In this document: piece after piece, positions 29,105 to 38,062 of the stretch
How the letters are laid out: each line of letters starts with the position of its first letter
Position numbering within the stretch: position 1 is the first letter of the stretch
Assembly (NCBI RefSeq): GCF_019668465.1
Contig: NZ_AP024828.1
Span: 2,542,001 to 2,606,000, forward strand
Direction of reading: 5' to 3'
DNA length: 64,000 nt
DNA from: Mycobacterium senriense
GTDB lineage: Bacteria > Actinomycetota > Actinomycetes > Mycobacteriales > Mycobacteriaceae
The notes under the pieces: model-generated
What the model was told of the DNA's origin: nothing
Databases searched by the model: none
What the model saw: only the letters and a program-made list of their open reading frames with translations
Position numbers and translations under genes: made by a program

Positions 29105-30232
29105 GTGTTCTCTGATTCCCTCACGAAAGCGATCGCCGAGGCCGAGCAGTTGGTGGCCGACGCACCCTTCATCGAGACCGAAGCCGACCTGCTGGAAGGG
29201 TTGCAGTACCTGGCCGGCTGTATCTCGGGCTGCATCCACCTGGCCGTGGACTACGACCGCAACCATCCCTTCCTGCAGTCGGGCACCGGGCCGTTCACCA
29301 AGATGGGCCTGGACAACCCCGACACCCTTTACTTCGGTACCCGGGTGCACGCCAACCACGACTACGTGGTCACCGGCAGGCGCGGGACGACCACCGATCT
29401 GAGTTTCCAGCTACTCGGCGGCGAGTACACGGACGACTTCGTGCCCGTCAGCCAGGCCGCCTTCGACGACCGCGAGCTCGAGATCGCGCCCGACGGCAGC
29501 TTCGAATGGCGGGTGCGGCCGACGAGTGCCGGGCAACTGGTGATCCGCGAGGTGTACGGCGACTGGTCGGCACAGCGCGGCACGCTGGCCATCTCCCGGC
29601 TCGACACGGCGGGCACCGCGCCGCCGCCGTTGACCCGTGAGCTCATCGAAAAGCGTTACGCCACAGCGGGAAAGCAGCTTGTCCAGCGGGTGAAGACCTG
29701 GCTGCAATTCCCGCAGTGGTTTTATCTCGATTTGCCGGTCAACACCATGGTGCCGCCGCGGCTGACTCCGGGCGGGCTGTCCACGCAGTACTCGTCGGTC
29801 GGGCACTTCGACCTGCGACCGGATCAGGCGATGGTCATCACCATCCCGGTCTCCGACGCGCCCTACCTCGGCTTTCAGCTGGGCAGCCTCTGGTACATCT
29901 CGCTGGACTACATCAACCACCAGACCTCGCTGAACAACACTCAGGCACAGGCGGATCCGGACGGCAAGGTCCGCATCGTCGTCGCCGAGCAGAACCCGGG
30001 AGTGACGAACTGGGCCGAGACGGTCGGCCACCGGCGAGGCTTCCTGCAGTTCCGCTGGCAGCGGGTGTCGCGTGAGCTCACCGACGCCGACGGTCCGACC
30101 GTGGAGGTGGTCGACATCGACAAGGTTCCGGCCGCGTTGCCGTACTTCGAACACAACAAGATTTCAGAGGACGACTGGCGCGCCCGAATTGCGCTGCGCC
30201 ACCAACAGATTCAGGCGAGGATGCTGGGATGA
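29105..30232 (+). CDS. Conserved protein of the KstR regulon (Rv3531c orthologue)
   Basis: 375 residues, function unknown. The body is rich in beta strands (YFGTRVHANHDYVVTGRRG, GSFEWRVRPTSAGQLVIREV) and ends with a long strand-rich part (SQYSSVGHF is not required for any known motif); the general look recalls DUF1214-type proteins but I cannot confirm the family. No signal peptide or membrane segment. GTG start 11 nt after a perfect KstR box, with no ribosome binding site, so leaderless. It is coupled by a 4-nt overlap to the SDR gene, which is coupled to the sulfotransferase, so all three probably serve one side reaction on sterol intermediates. Confidence 0.75.
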   Translation: MFSDSLTKAIAEAEQLVADAPFIETEADLLEGLQYLAGCISGCIHLAVDYDRNHPFLQSGTGPFTKMGLDNPDTLYFGTRVHANHDYVVTGRRGTTTDLSFQLLGGEYTDDFVPVSQAAFDDRELEIAPDGSFEWRVRPTSAGQLVIREVYGDWSAQRGTLAISRLDTAGTAPPPLTRELIEKRYATAGKQLVQRVKTWLQFPQWFYLDLPVNTMVPPRLTPGGLSTQYSSVGHFDLRPDQAMVITIPVSDAPYLGFQLGSLWYISLDYINHQTSLNNTQAQADPDGKVRIVVAEQNPGVTNWAETVGHRRGFLQFRWQRVSRELTDADGPTVEVVDIDKVPAALPYFEHNKISEDDWRARIALRHQQIQARMLG

Positions 30233-31011
30233 CCAAGTTACTGGACGGCAAGGTGGTGGTGATCAGCGGCGTCGGTCCGGGTCTGGGCACGACGCTGGCG
30301 CACCGATGCACGCGGGAAGGCGCCGACCTGGTGCTGGCGGCCCGCACGCCGGAACGCCTGGACAACGTCGCCAAGCAGATCGCCGACCTCGGAGGCCGTG
30401 CGACAACGGTGCGCGCCGACATCACCGAGGACGACCAGGTGAGCAACCTGGTCGATGCCACCTTGGAGGCGTACGGCAAGGTCGACGTGCTGATCAACAA
30501 CGCGTTCCGGGTGCCGTCGCTGAAACCGTTCTCGGGCACCAGTTTTCAGCATATCCGCGACGCGATCGAACTCAGTGCGCTCGGCGCGCTGCGGCTCATC
30601 CAGGGGTTCACGCCGGCGCTGGCCGAGTCGAAGGGCTCGATCGTCAACGTCAACTCCATGGTGCTGCGGCACTCGCAGGCGAAGTACGGCGCCTACAAGA
30701 TGGCCAAGTCCGCGCTGCTGTCCATGTCGCATTCGTTGGCCACCGAGCTCGGCGAGCAGGGTATCCGGGTCAATTCCGTTGCGCCCGGCTATATCTGGGG
30801 CGAGACACTGCAGGGCTACTTCAACCACCAGGCCGGCAAGTACGGCACCACGGCCGAGCAGATCTACCAGGCCACCGCGGCCGACTCCGACCTGAAGCGG
30901 CTGCCGACCGAGGACGAGGTGGCCTCGGCGATCCTGTTCATGGCCAGCGACCTGTCCAGCGGCATCACCGGACAGACGCTGGACGTCAATTGCGGGGAGT
31001 ACCACACCTGA
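30229..31011 (+). CDS. Short-chain dehydrogenase, Rv3530c orthologue
   Basis: 260-residue classical SDR. Seen: VVISGVGPGLGTTLA (cofactor loop, residues 9-23, variant of TGxxxGxG), DVLINNAFRVPS (NNA without the usual G), catalytic Ser in NVNSMVLRHS and YGAYKMAKSAL with Tyr/Lys. The variant NNAF and GVGPGLG motifs set it apart from the three other SDRs here. Substrate unknown; KstR regulon membership suggests a hydroxysteroid or its CoA ester. ATG overlaps the stop of the gene before and its own stop overlaps the next ATG. Confidence 0.82.
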   Translation: MTKLLDGKVVVISGVGPGLGTTLAHRCTREGADLVLAARTPERLDNVAKQIADLGGRATTVRADITEDDQVSNLVDATLEAYGKVDVLINNAFRVPSLKPFSGTSFQHIRDAIELSALGALRLIQGFTPALAESKGSIVNVNSMVLRHSQAKYGAYKMAKSALLSMSHSLATELGEQGIRVNSVAPGYIWGETLQGYFNHQAGKYGTTAEQIYQATAADSDLKRLPTEDEVASAILFMASDLSSGITGQTLDVNCGEYHT

Positions 31012-32156
31012 TGGCGCAACGCACCGATGTCGGCACCGTCGAGGACCTGAAGGCGTCGGCCAGCAAGATGATCGGGCTGGACGATTTCGGTACCAACGAC
31101 GACAACTACCTCGAAGCGCTGGAAGTGCTGCTGGACTCCTACCGGCGCGACGCCGACTTGACGCCGTTGGGCAGCAAGATGAATCGGTTTTTTCTGCGCG
31201 GTGCGCTGGTGGCCAGGCTGCTTTCCGAAGCTGCCTGGAAGCAGTACCCGCAGCATGCGGACGTCGTCATCGAGCGGCCGATCTTCGTCACCGGGCTGGT
31301 GCGCACCGGCACCACCGCCTTGCATCGGCTGCTTGGCGCCGATCCCGCGCACCAGGGCCTGCATCTGTGGTTGGCCGAATTTCCGCAGCCCCGTCCGCCT
31401 CGTGAAACCTGGGAATCCAACCCGTTTTACAGCCAGCTGAATGCACAGTTCGAGAAGCATCATGCCGAAAACCCGGACTACACGGGTCTGCACTTCATGG
31501 CGGCGTACGAGCTGGAGGAGTGCTGGCAGCTGCTGCGGCAGTCGCTGCACTCGGCGTCCTACGAAACCCTGGCGCACCTGCCCACCTACTCGCAATGGCT
31601 GTCCCAACAGGACTGGACGCCGTCATATCAGCGGCACCGCCGCAACCTTCAGCTGATCGGGCTCAACGACGCCGACAAGCGGTGGGTGCTGAAGAATCCC
31701 AGCCACCTGTTCGCGCTGGACGCGTTGATGGCGACCTATCCCGACGCGTTGGTGATCCAGACTCATCGTCCGGTCGAAACGATCATGGCCTCGATGTGCT
31801 CGCTGGCGCAGCACACCGCAGAGGGATGGTCGTCCTCGTTCACCGGCGCCCAAATCGGCGCTGACGCGATGGAAACGTGGTCGCGGGGCCTGGAGCGGTT
31901 CAACACCGCACGGGCCAAATACAGCCCGTCGCAGTTCTACGACGTGGACTACAAGGAGTTGATCGCCGACCCGATGGGCACGGTTGCCGACATCTACCGG
32001 CACTTCGGCTTGACGTTGACCGAAGAGGCCAAGGCCGCCATGGAAAAGACCCACGCCGACAGCCAGTCCGGCCCACGGGCGCCCAAGCACACCTACTCGC
32101 TTGCCGACTACGGCCTGAGCACCGAGACGGTCAAGGAGCGGTTCGCGGGCCTGTAG
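31011..32156 (+). CDS. Sulfotransferase-family protein, Rv3529c orthologue
   Basis: 381 residues of the PAPS-dependent sulfotransferase fold. Seen: the 5'-phosphosulfate loop RPIFVTGLVRTGTTALHRLL near residues 88-107, and the 3'-phosphate region KNPSHLFALDALMATYPDALVIQTHRP near 225-251. The target is unknown; by context it may sulfate a sterol or bile-acid-like intermediate, but some family members act on sugars or lipids. Third gene of the Rv3531c-type operon. A 61-nt gap without clear features separates it from the convergent partner gene of kshA. Confidence 0.82.
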   Translation: MAQRTDVGTVEDLKASASKMIGLDDFGTNDDNYLEALEVLLDSYRRDADLTPLGSKMNRFFLRGALVARLLSEAAWKQYPQHADVVIERPIFVTGLVRTGTTALHRLLGADPAHQGLHLWLAEFPQPRPPRETWESNPFYSQLNAQFEKHHAENPDYTGLHFMAAYELEECWQLLRQSLHSASYETLAHLPTYSQWLSQQDWTPSYQRHRRNLQLIGLNDADKRWVLKNPSHLFALDALMATYPDALVIQTHRPVETIMASMCSLAQHTAEGWSSSFTGAQIGADAMETWSRGLERFNTARAKYSPSQFYDVDYKELIADPMGTVADIYRHFGLTLTEEAKAAMEKTHADSQSGPRAPKHTYSLADYGLSTETVKERFAGL

Positions 32157-32217
32157 TCACCGGCGCCGCGAGGGTTGCAGTTGGCGAGAGCGGCCGCAAT
32201 GCGGGCGCGAGGTTCGC

Positions 32218-32670
32218 TCAGTCGTCGTCCGGCTCGTCGTCGAGATAACCCTCGGCCACCGCATGTTCAATGCTGTCAGTGAGTTTCGGGCACGACCTGG
32301 TGCGCGCGGTGTCGCCTCCGGACTCGCGTACCTCGGTGAAGTGCGCGCAGCGTTGCCACGCTTCGGTGTTCCACTGCACCGCGGTGTGTCCAGGTCCGAG
32401 CCTGCGAACGGTGACCCGCACGTGGCAGAACCGGCAGTCCACCGGCAGCAGACCCGAGTTCAGGTATCGCTCGCGGTCGGCGCGACTGGCTTCGGCAACT
32501 ACCGCCGCGCCTTGTGGGTCGTTGGCGAAATCCCTTGATTTGGACCAGGTTCCGCCCTTGCGCTCGGGGCCGGCCGGATGGTCGTCATGGTCGTGATGAT
32601 CGCCATGCAGCAACAACATCGATCGCGCAAGCTGATCGACGTCAGGTACCGCCGGCTGATCGTCGCTCAT
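32218..32670 (-). CDS. Conserved protein behind kshA (Rv3527 orthologue)
   Basis: 150 residues, not assigned to a family with a known role. Seen: a His-rich stretch LLHGDHHDHDDHP near residues 19-31, then CRFCHVRV and a later RCAHF and SCPKL, four cysteines that with the histidines could bind a metal or an iron-sulfur cluster; this is inference. Starts 5 nt after the kshA stop, so it must share its transcript, and is a candidate accessory or electron-transfer partner of KshA. Confidence 0.72.
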   Translation of the reverse strand: MSDDQPAVPDVDQLARSMLLLHGDHHDHDDHPAGPERKGGTWSKSRDFANDPQGAAVVAEASRADRERYLNSGLLPVDCRFCHVRVTVRRLGPGHTAVQWNTEAWQRCAHFTEVRESGGDTARTRSCPKLTDSIEHAVAEGYLDDEPDDD

Positions 32671-32675
32671 GATTC

Positions 32676-33854
32676 CTAGTGTTGCTCGGCCGGCACGTCG
32701 CCGGTGACCGTCTCGTCGGCCTCGGAGTCCTTGGCCTTGAGGTTCTCCTCGACCTCGACATTCCAGTACTCGTTGGCGCGGGTGGTGTCCACCTCGATCT
32801 CGAAGCGCTCCACCATTTCCGGCTCGATGTCGGCGACGTCGACGTAGAACTGCTGGTACCAGCGGCGCAGCTGATAGACCGCACCGTCCTCCTCGACCAG
32901 GAGTGGATTGTCGATGCGGGTCTTGTGCTTCCAGATCTCGACGTCTTGCAGGAAGCCCTTGCTCACGCCCTCGGTGAACACCTTCGACAGCTTGTCGGTC
33001 ATCTTTTCGTCCATGCCCTTGGGTTTTTCGACGATGACACCCCACTGCAGCACGAACGAGTTCTGCGTCACCGGGTAGTGGCAGTTGATCAGGATCGACT
33101 CGGCCTTGTAGCCGCCGTAGCTGTTGTGCAGCCAGTTGATCATGAACGACGGCCCGAAGTAGGAGGCCTCCGAATCCAGGTGCGCCTCACCGTACGAGGT
33201 GCCGAGGTCGTTGACGTCGGGCCGGCCCACGTTGTGCAGGTACTGCGACGCGATGTGGCCCTCGAAGACGTTCTTGAAGTACGTCGGCAACCCGAAATGG
33301 ATGTAGAAGAAGTGCGCCATGTCGGTGACGTTGTCGATGATGTCGCGGCAGTTGGACCCCTCGATGAGGATGCGGTTCCACCGCCACTCGGTCCACTCGT
33401 CGCTGTGGGATTCCGGGATGTCCGGAATGCGCACGGCGGGCTCCGGCGGGTTGTTCTCGTGGTCGTGCCAGACGAACAGCAGGCCCGCGCGCACGTCGGT
33501 CGTCCACGACCGGGTCCGCGCGGTCTTGGGCGTGCGCTTGGCGTAGGGGACGAGCTCGCAGCGGCCGTCGCCGCCCCAGCGCCAGTCGTGGAACGGGCAG
33601 GCGATCTCGTCGCCCTTGATGGTGCCCTCGGACAGGTCCCCGCCCATGTGGCGGCAGTACCCGTCGAGGATCTTGATGTCCCCGTGCGAGTCGGCGAACA
33701 CCACAAGCTTGGTGCCGAACGCCTCAATCGAATGCGGCTTACCGTCCTGGAAGTCCTTTGCAACGCCCAGGCAGTGCCAGCCGCGGGCGTATCTGGTCGG
33801 CAAGGCGCCGGGATCGATTTCCCGGATGCCGACCGCCTTGGTGTCGGTACTCAC
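32676..33854 (-). CDS. kshA: KshA, oxygenase of 3-ketosteroid 9-alpha-hydroxylase
   Basis: Rieske non-haem iron oxygenase of 392 residues that hydroxylates C9 and, with KstD, opens ring B. Seen: the [2Fe-2S] ligands Cys67/His69 (YCRHMGG) and Cys86/His89 (ACPFHDW), and the mononuclear iron site NCRDIIDNVTDMAHFFYIHFG with its Asp and two His. GTG 33854 is preceded by GGAGG at 6 nt spacing and gives the orthologue's start MSTDT. The reductase KshB is not in this window. A KstR box lies 31 nt upstream. Confidence 0.94.
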   Translation of the reverse strand: MSTDTKAVGIREIDPGALPTRYARGWHCLGVAKDFQDGKPHSIEAFGTKLVVFADSHGDIKILDGYCRHMGGDLSEGTIKGDEIACPFHDWRWGGDGRCELVPYAKRTPKTARTRSWTTDVRAGLLFVWHDHENNPPEPAVRIPDIPESHSDEWTEWRWNRILIEGSNCRDIIDNVTDMAHFFYIHFGLPTYFKNVFEGHIASQYLHNVGRPDVNDLGTSYGEAHLDSEASYFGPSFMINWLHNSYGGYKAESILINCHYPVTQNSFVLQWGVIVEKPKGMDEKMTDKLSKVFTEGVSKGFLQDVEIWKHKTRIDNPLLVEEDGAVYQLRRWYQQFYVDVADIEPEMVERFEIEVDTTRANEYWNVEVEENLKAKDSEADETVTGDVPAEQH

Positions 33855-33884
33855 CTGTTACCTCCAACTCGCTGGGCCTCTAAC

Positions 33885-33898
33885 TAGAACACGTTACA
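33885..33898. promoter_or_regulatory. KstR box for kshA
   Basis: TAGAACACGTTACA in the 125-bp gap between kshA and the divergent carbonic-anhydrase-like gene, much nearer to kshA. Confidence 0.87.
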
Positions 33899-33979
33899 GT
33901 TTTGCGGCGGGGGCGCGCAACGACGGCGCGCCTGGCTGGGGTTTTCCGCGACGTATGCGCACTGGGGTATATGTAAACG

Positions 33980-34504
33980 ATGCCGCTATTTGCGTTCGAG
34001 GGCCGCGCGCCACGGGTCGATCCCACCGCTTTCGTGGCCCCGACGGCCACTCTGATCGGCGACGTCGTGGTGGAGGCGGGTGCCTCGGTCTGGTTCAACG
34101 CCGTATTGCGGGGCGACTACGGACCCATCGTGGTGCGCGAGGGCGCCAACGTCCAAGACGGGTCGGTTTTGCACGCGCCGCCCGGTATCCCGGTCGACAT
34201 CGGTCCCGGCGCGACGGTGGCGCATCTGTGCGTCATTCACGGGGTTCACGTCGGGCAGGAGGCGTTGATCGCCAACCACGCCACCGTTCTGGACGGTGCG
34301 GTGATCGGCGCGCGCAGCCTGGTCGCCGCGCACTCACTGGTGACGGCCGGCACCCAGATTCCACCCGGGATGCTGGCCGTCGGCGCGCCGGCTCAGATCA
34401 AGGGACCGGTCGCCGGGACGGGCGCCGAGATGTGGGTGAAGGTGAACCCGCAGGCCTACCGCGACCTCGCCCTGCGGCATCTGGCCGGGCTGGAACCGAT
34501 TTAG
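33980..34504 (+). CDS. Gamma-carbonic-anhydrase-like left-handed beta-helix protein (Rv3525c orthologue)
   Basis: 174 residues of hexapeptide repeats (for example VAPTATLIGDVVVEAGASVW), forming a trimeric left-handed beta helix. Seen: histidines of the gamma-class zinc site in SVLHAPP, VAHLCVIHGVHVG and LIANHATVLDGA. Might hydrate CO2 or have lost the activity; some relatives are acyl-group sensors. Diverges from kshA but its start is 81 nt from the KstR box. Its stop overlaps the stop of the convergent hydrolase gene by 3 nt. Confidence 0.82.
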   Translation: MPLFAFEGRAPRVDPTAFVAPTATLIGDVVVEAGASVWFNAVLRGDYGPIVVREGANVQDGSVLHAPPGIPVDIGPGATVAHLCVIHGVHVGQEALIANHATVLDGAVIGARSLVAAHSLVTAGTQIPPGMLAVGAPAQIKGPVAGTGAEMWVKVNPQAYRDLALRHLAGLEPI

Positions 34505-35286
34505 GGTCCGGCTGAGAAGGTGTCCTGGCTCGCGACCCAGTCGTCGAAGTGGCTCATCGTGATGGGTAGTGCCTTACCGCCGAACACCATGTGGTCGGAC
34601 CCTGGAATTTCGGCGTAGCTGGCGTTCGCATAGCGGGCCGCGGTCCGGAGTGCCAGGCGCGGGGGCACGATGCGGTCTTGACCGCCGCCGATGATGAGCA
34701 CCGGCCCGGAAATCGCGTCGTAGTTAACTCGTGCGGCCTTGGTTCGGTCCAGCCACGGCATGGCGAGTTCGAAGAACAGCACTCGCCCGGATTCGCAGAC
34801 CAGGTCGTTGAACGTTTCGCGAGCAATCTCCTCGGTCTGGGCGCCGGCGACTCCGCGTGAAAACTGCCGCCACGTAGGGGGATAGACCGGCTTAGCCCAT
34901 GGCCGCGGTATGAGAGCGTGCCTCAGCGCAATTCCCAGTGTCGTCGGGTTGATACCGGAGGGACCCACCACGGACGGGCAGGCGGCAATCATGCCGGCAT
35001 GCGCGGTTCGAGCGGCGACAAGCTGGACCAGCAGTCCGCCCATTGAGTGTCCGACCAGAAGTGGCGGGGGATCCAGCGACGAAACGAGGGCTACGAGGTC
35101 GTCGACATAGTCGCGAATACTCAGCCTTGCGATTTTCGGTGCGCCCTCGAGCAAAGGCAACTCATGATGTCGCAACGTTGGGGTGTGAACCGTGAAGCCA
35201 CGTTCCATGAAAGCGCGGCGTGCGGGCGCCCACTGGTCGCCACGGCTCCACGAGCCATGGATGAGCACGAGGTGCTTGTCGGACAC
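34501..35286 (-). CDS. Alpha/beta hydrolase at the end of the ltp4-ltp3 operon
   Basis: 261-residue alpha/beta-hydrolase of the methylesterase/HNL-like branch. Seen: oxyanion segment VLIHGSWSRGDQW near residues 7-19, nucleophile elbow VGHSMGG (Ser near 82), acid in GGGQDRIVPPRLA and His in PGSDHMVFGG. No signal peptide, so intracellular. GTG start; separated by 87 nt from the gene before it on the same strand, so co-transcription is probable but not certain. Candidate thioesterase or esterase for steroid CoA or ester intermediates; no equivalent comes to mind in M. tuberculosis. Confidence 0.78.
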   Translation of the reverse strand: MSDKHLVLIHGSWSRGDQWAPARRAFMERGFTVHTPTLRHHELPLLEGAPKIARLSIRDYVDDLVALVSSLDPPPLLVGHSMGGLLVQLVAARTAHAGMIAACPSVVGPSGINPTTLGIALRHALIPRPWAKPVYPPTWRQFSRGVAGAQTEEIARETFNDLVCESGRVLFFELAMPWLDRTKAARVNYDAISGPVLIIGGGQDRIVPPRLALRTAARYANASYAEIPGSDHMVFGGKALPITMSHFDDWVASQDTFSAGP

Positions 35287-35373
35287 GGACCAAGGATGAC
35301 ATGGACATCCCGCCGCCGGATGAAGTCTGCGACGCTGAACCGGCGCATCGCGGCGTGCATTTCACGCTCGGCG

Positions 35374-35787
35374 CTAGCCGGACACCTTCTTGGTGTTGGC
35401 CGCCGCGCGCTCCATCTCCCAGTAGGCGCGCAGGGCCACCATCTTGCCCTCGGCGTTGACTCGGTAGGTGAAGACGCCGTCGGCGGTCGTCTGGTACTCA
35501 CCGGTCGTGATGAGGATGTGCCCCACGTTGGCTTCCTCGTTGCCGCACTGATACGTGTCGCGGAAGAAGAACTCGATCTTGGTGGTGGGGGCGATGGCCT
35601 TGTCCCAGAAGGCCGAGATCGCGTCGCGACCGCGGTGCCCCCTGCCTTCGGGGTCGAATACCGAAGGCCCGATCGGGTCCTCGACGATGGCGTCGTCGGC
35701 GAACACCGCCAGCCAGGCGTCCTTGTCCCGGGCCGCCACCGCCTCGCGGGAGCGGCGGCCTGCCTCGTGCGCCGGATGCCCGCTCAC
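35374..35787 (-). CDS. SnoaL/ketosteroid-isomerase-like protein coupled to ltp3
   Basis: 137 residues with the NTF2/SnoaL cone pattern: AREAVAARD-type helix, WLAVFADDAIVEDPIGPSVFDPEGRGHRG (conserved acidic pair in a wide pocket), RDAISAFWDKAI, then four strands (KIEFFFRDTY, NVGHILITTGEY, VFTYRVNAEGK). This fold includes steroid delta-isomerase and limonene-epoxide hydrolase. GTG 35787 overlaps the ltp3 stop by 4 nt, so it is translated together with the aldolases and its job is probably tied to them; isomerase, hydratase or a non-catalytic cradle are all possible. Confidence 0.75.
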   Translation of the reverse strand: MSGHPAHEAGRRSREAVAARDKDAWLAVFADDAIVEDPIGPSVFDPEGRGHRGRDAISAFWDKAIAPTTKIEFFFRDTYQCGNEEANVGHILITTGEYQTTADGVFTYRVNAEGKMVALRAYWEMERAAANTKKVSG

Positions 35788-36983
35788 GCATCGACCTTCT
35801 GGGCCGCCGGCTTATCGGCGCCCACCACCCACATCGAGTAGTACTGCGAGCCACCGCCGTAGGCGTGCCCCAGGGCCTTTCGCACGTTGGGCACCTGGTG
35901 GTCGCCACCCTTGCCCATCACCTGAATGGCCGCTTCGGCGAAGCGAATCAGGCCGGAGGCGCCGATCGGGTTCGACGACAGCACGCCGCCCGACGGGTTC
36001 ACCGGCAGCCGGCCGCCGATCTTGGTTTCGCCGGCTTCGGTGAGTTTCCAGCCTTCGCCCTCGGCGGCAAACCCGAGGTTTTCCAACCACATCGGCTCGA
36101 ACCAGGAGAACGGCACGTAGATCTCCGCGGCGTCGATCTCGTCGATCGGACTCTCGATGCCGGCGGCGGTCCACAGCGCCGCGGCCGCGTCGCGGCCGGC
36201 CTGCGGGCTGACCTGGTCGCGCCCGGAGAACTGCAGCGGCTCGGTGCGCAACGCGGTGGCGTGAATCCAGGCCACCGGATGTCCTTGCGCCAGGCGGGCT
36301 TCGGCGGCCTCCTCGTTGCCGATCACCACGGCGGCGGCACCGTCGGACGACGGGCAGGTCTCGTCGTAACGGATCGGGTCCCACAGCATCGGCGACGACA
36401 TCACCTTCTCGACCGTGATGTCGGACTGCTGCAGGTGCGCCAGCGGGTTCTTGCTGCCGTTGAGCCGGTCCTTGACCGCGACAATGGCACCGATGTTCGT
36501 CGGCGCGCCGGACCGGCGGATGTACGAGCGCACGTGCGGGGCGAAGTAGCCGCCCGCGCCGGCACCCACCGGCTTGATGAAGGGGATCGGAATCGACAAC
36601 GCCCACATGGCATTTGACTCCGACTGCTTCTCCCATGCCATCGCGAGCACCCGCCGGTACTTGCCGGACTGCACCAGGCTGGCGGCCACCACCCCGGTGG
36701 ACCCGCCCACCGATCCCGCGGTGTGCACACGGATCAGCGGCTTGCCGGTGGCGCCCATGGCGTCGGCCATGAACAGCTCGGGCATCATGACGCCCTCGAA
36801 GAAGTCCGGCGCCTTGCCGACAACGACGGCGTCGATGTCGTCGAAGGTGCTGCCGGAGTCGGCCAGCGCCCGGTCGATCGCCTCGCGCACCAGGCCGTTC
36901 ATCGAAACGTCTTGGCGTTTGGCGACGTACTTCGTTTGTCCGGTACCTAGTACCGCAGCAACGTTTGGCCCTGCACCGGCCAT
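35784..36983 (-). CDS. ltp3: Ltp3, thiolase-fold aldolase for branched sterol side chains
   Basis: 399-residue SCP-x-type thiolase-like protein. In Rhodococcus, Ltp3 and Ltp4 are needed for C24-branched (plant) sterols, acting as aldolases rather than thiolases. Seen: TAGSVGGSTGVVAASL where thiolases have the Cys (Ser/Gly here), ETCPSSDGAAAVVIG, and the glycine-rich LPVNPSGGVLSSNPIGASGL with HAYGGG. ATG 36983 touches the ltp4 stop. The DUF35 partner needed by such aldolases is probably the Rv3521-type protein encoded first in the operon. Confidence 0.9.
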   Translation of the reverse strand: MAGAGPNVAAVLGTGQTKYVAKRQDVSMNGLVREAIDRALADSGSTFDDIDAVVVGKAPDFFEGVMMPELFMADAMGATGKPLIRVHTAGSVGGSTGVVAASLVQSGKYRRVLAMAWEKQSESNAMWALSIPIPFIKPVGAGAGGYFAPHVRSYIRRSGAPTNIGAIVAVKDRLNGSKNPLAHLQQSDITVEKVMSSPMLWDPIRYDETCPSSDGAAAVVIGNEEAAEARLAQGHPVAWIHATALRTEPLQFSGRDQVSPQAGRDAAAALWTAAGIESPIDEIDAAEIYVPFSWFEPMWLENLGFAAEGEGWKLTEAGETKIGGRLPVNPSGGVLSSNPIGASGLIRFAEAAIQVMGKGGDHQVPNVRKALGHAYGGGSQYYSMWVVGADKPAAQKVDA

Positions 36984-38047
36984 CAGTTCTTCCCTTCCAT
37001 CACCGCGACCAGGTTCTGTTGTAGCGCAGGCCCGCTGGTGGCGTGCGCCAGCACCCGCTCAGCCGAACCGTTCCAGATATGTTGTGCCGCGAAGCCGATG
37101 CGTTCGAGACCGGCGACGAACATGGGATTGGCCGCCAGCGCGCCGCCGGACGGGTTGACCTTGGTCCGTCCCGGTATCCAGATGGCGTCCGCGATGATCA
37201 GGTGCTGGTGGGTGAACGGTGCGCAGATCTCGGCCACATCGAGGTTGTCGGTCCTGCCACCGGTGGCCACGTGGGCCGCGGCCCTGGTCGACGGGGACTC
37301 GGTGAGATCCCGCGCCCCCAGCGACGGGGTTTCGATGCGATGCTCGATTCCGGTTATCCACGCGGGGTTTTCGCGCAGTTCGCGCGCCCGGTCGCCGGCC
37401 GCGAGCACGATGGCCGCGGCACCGTCGGTGATCGGGGCGATGTCGTGACGCCGCAGTGGGTCGGCGAAGAACGGCCGCTCGAGCAGTTCGCCCACGCTGA
37501 TGGCCCCCTCCACATTGTCCACCCGGCGCGCGTTGGTAAAGGACTCGAAGGCAACGCGGGCCATATGCTCCTCGGTCCACTTGCGGCTGTCGAGCCCGAT
37601 GCGCGCCTGCAGCCCGGCTATCGATATCGAATCGGGCCATAACGGCGCGACGGTGTACGGGTCGGTCTGCCGCGTCAGGATCTGACGCAGGACGCCGGCC
37701 GAGGACTTACCGAAGCCGTACACCAGCGCGGTGTCGACCTCGCCGGTCAGGATCTTGATGTAGGCCTCGTAAAGTGCCCAGGCCGCGTCCATTTCGACAT
37801 GCGATTCGTTGATCGGCGGGACGGCACCGATCGAGTCGATCGCCGAGATGAACGAAAATGCCCGTCCGGCAAGGTAATCGGATGATCCGGAACACCAGAA
37901 GCCGATGTCGGTCCTGCTGATGCCCAGCTCTTCGTACAGCTGGGCGAAGCACGGAATCAACATCTCGACACCGTTGGTGGTGCCGTCGGTGCGGCGGACG
38001 TGTGGGGCGTGGGCAAAGCCGACGACCGCAACGTTGCGAGCGCTCAT
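36983..38047 (-). CDS. ltp4: Ltp4, thiolase-fold aldolase partner
   Basis: 354 residues, same superfamily as Ltp3 but shorter. Seen: GFWCSGSSDYLAGRAFSF, DGAAAIVLAAGD, and TKVNPSGGALAANPMFVAG near the C terminus where the catalytic GHP of thiolases is replaced. Overlaps ltp3 by one nucleotide and follows the DUF35 protein by 15 nt, so a Ltp3/Ltp4/DUF35 complex is plausible. Activity against beta-sitosterol- or campesterol-derived CoA esters is known for relatives; here it is inferred. Confidence 0.9.
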   Translation of the reverse strand: MSARNVAVVGFAHAPHVRRTDGTTNGVEMLIPCFAQLYEELGISRTDIGFWCSGSSDYLAGRAFSFISAIDSIGAVPPINESHVEMDAAWALYEAYIKILTGEVDTALVYGFGKSSAGVLRQILTRQTDPYTVAPLWPDSISIAGLQARIGLDSRKWTEEHMARVAFESFTNARRVDNVEGAISVGELLERPFFADPLRRHDIAPITDGAAAIVLAAGDRARELRENPAWITGIEHRIETPSLGARDLTESPSTRAAAHVATGGRTDNLDVAEICAPFTHQHLIIADAIWIPGRTKVNPSGGALAANPMFVAGLERIGFAAQHIWNGSAERVLAHATSGPALQQNLVAVMEGKN

Positions 38048-38062
38048 GTGCAGGTAAGCCCT

